A model generated the notes under the pieces. That model had not been told where the DNA came from. It saw only the letters and a program-made list of their open reading frames with translations, and did no database searches. This document shows, piece after piece, positions 63,577-64,000 of a DNA stretch of 64,000 bases (its first letter is position 1; each line of letters starts with the position of its first letter). Both the position numbers and the translations under genes were made by a program. The DNA comes from Klebsiella sp. RHBSTW-00484 (GTDB lineage: Bacteria; Pseudomonadota; Gammaproteobacteria; Enterobacterales; Enterobacteriaceae). The DNA lies in assembly GCF_013705725.1 (NCBI RefSeq), contig NZ_CP055481.1, forward strand, positions 5,952,001-6,016,000, read 5' to 3'.

Positions 63577-64000
63577 TTAAAACAGATCGTTGAGCATCAG
63601 CCCGACGCCGACGCGGGTCTGGTTAAAGTTATAATCGATGAGTGACTCACCATAACCGCTATAGACCTGAGTATAGACGCGCACATGTTTGGTGACCGGA
63701 TAACTCACCCCAAGCTCAGCACCACCGTATCCGGTATTCCAGTTATATTGCCCCTGGGCGCTAAGAATCGCGTCGCCAAGTTGATAACCCACTTTCAGGC
63801 GGTAATAGCCCATATATTTGGTGATATCCGGGTTATCGTCAGTGCTGCCAATCACGTACCAGGGCTTCACCTCCACCAGCCAGTTGCCGTTCTGCGCCAT
63901 CAAGCGGGTATAGAGACGATTCCAGCTGCGGGACGTGGGATCGGAGCGGCCGTTGGAGTCGTGGTTATAGCCCATTTCAACATCGCGCAATGTCCAGCCA
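63577..64000 (-). CDS. pldA: Outer membrane phospholipase A, C-terminal part (5' end outside window)
   Basis: The frame is open to the right edge and covers the last ~140 residues of OMPLA. The active-site His and Ser appear in GYNHDSNGRSDPTSRSWNRLY, with the supporting Asn in SWNRLY. Then alternating outer-membrane beta strands follow to the terminal aromatic Phe (GVGLMLNDLF). It hydrolyses outer-leaflet phospholipids when lipid asymmetry is lost. Confidence 0.96.
   Translation of the reverse strand, partial: GWTLRDVEMGYNHDSNGRSDPTSRSWNRLYTRLMAQNGNWLVEVKPWYVIGSTDDNPDITKYMGYYRLKVGYQLGDAILSAQGQYNWNTGYGGAELGVSYPVTKHVRVYTQVYSGYGESLIDYNFNQTRVGVGLMLNDLF

Overview
The window is chromosomal DNA of an enteric gammaproteobacterium (Enterobacterales, of the Klebsiella/Enterobacter/Citrobacter/Kluyvera kind; the genus cannot be fixed from sequence alone). 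The evidence is a conserved backbone in the same relative order as Escherichia coli K-12 (pldA-recQ-rhtC/rhtB-pldB-yigL-yigM-metR-metE ... ysgA-udp-rmuC-ubiE-ubiJ-ubiB-tatABC-tatD-rfaH-ubiD-fre), proteins of E. coli-like length, five ERIC elements and several REP/BIME palindromes. There are no rRNA, tRNA or CRISPR loci and no prophage.

The backbone is interrupted by accessory blocks. (1) At the left edge, next to fre where E. coli has fadBA, lie a very large membrane-anchored alpha-2-macroglobulin-like protein (cut by the window), a small periplasmic protein and a DUF1287 protein. (2) Between rmuC and udp sits a sugar-acid module: an IclR regulator, 2-dehydro-3-deoxygalactonate kinase, KDPGal aldolase and a complete tripartite tricarboxylate transporter (15.1-20.8 kb). 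(3) The interval between ysgA and metE holds about 30 kb of foreign material. It contains an IS481-like element in a REP palindrome with a 5-bp target duplication; a GntR regulator with a signal-less solute-binding protein; a long co-directional cluster of amidohydrolase, MatC-type carrier, citCDEFG, a second-copy-like acnB, oadGAB, a CitG-like protein and an FAH-family protein; a complete lacIZYA locus; and a PTS EIIBC / cytoplasmic sulfatase / GntR / sulfatase-maturase module. (4) An Rpn-family nuclease gene lies between rhtB and rhtC.

The most unusual system is the 24.4-40.7 kb cluster. Read as one pathway, a MatC-type carrier imports a di- or tricarboxylate, a LigI/COG3618-type hydrolase (family typical of lactones) opens it, AcnB interconverts isocitrate/aconitate/citrate, citrate lyase splits citrate to acetate and oxaloacetate, and the Na+-pumping oxaloacetate decarboxylase makes pyruvate plus a sodium gradient. 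Isocitrate, aconitate or a lactone such as isocitrate lactone would fit better than citrate itself. This is inference; no reaction can be proved from sequence.

The lac locus is a striking counterpoint. Genes, operators (O1, O2, a weaker O3), CRP site and promoter spacing match E. coli nearly base for base in geometry, yet it sits in this insertion interval. The sulfatase module predicts import and phosphorylation of a sulfated sugar by the PTS followed by desulfation in the cytoplasm.
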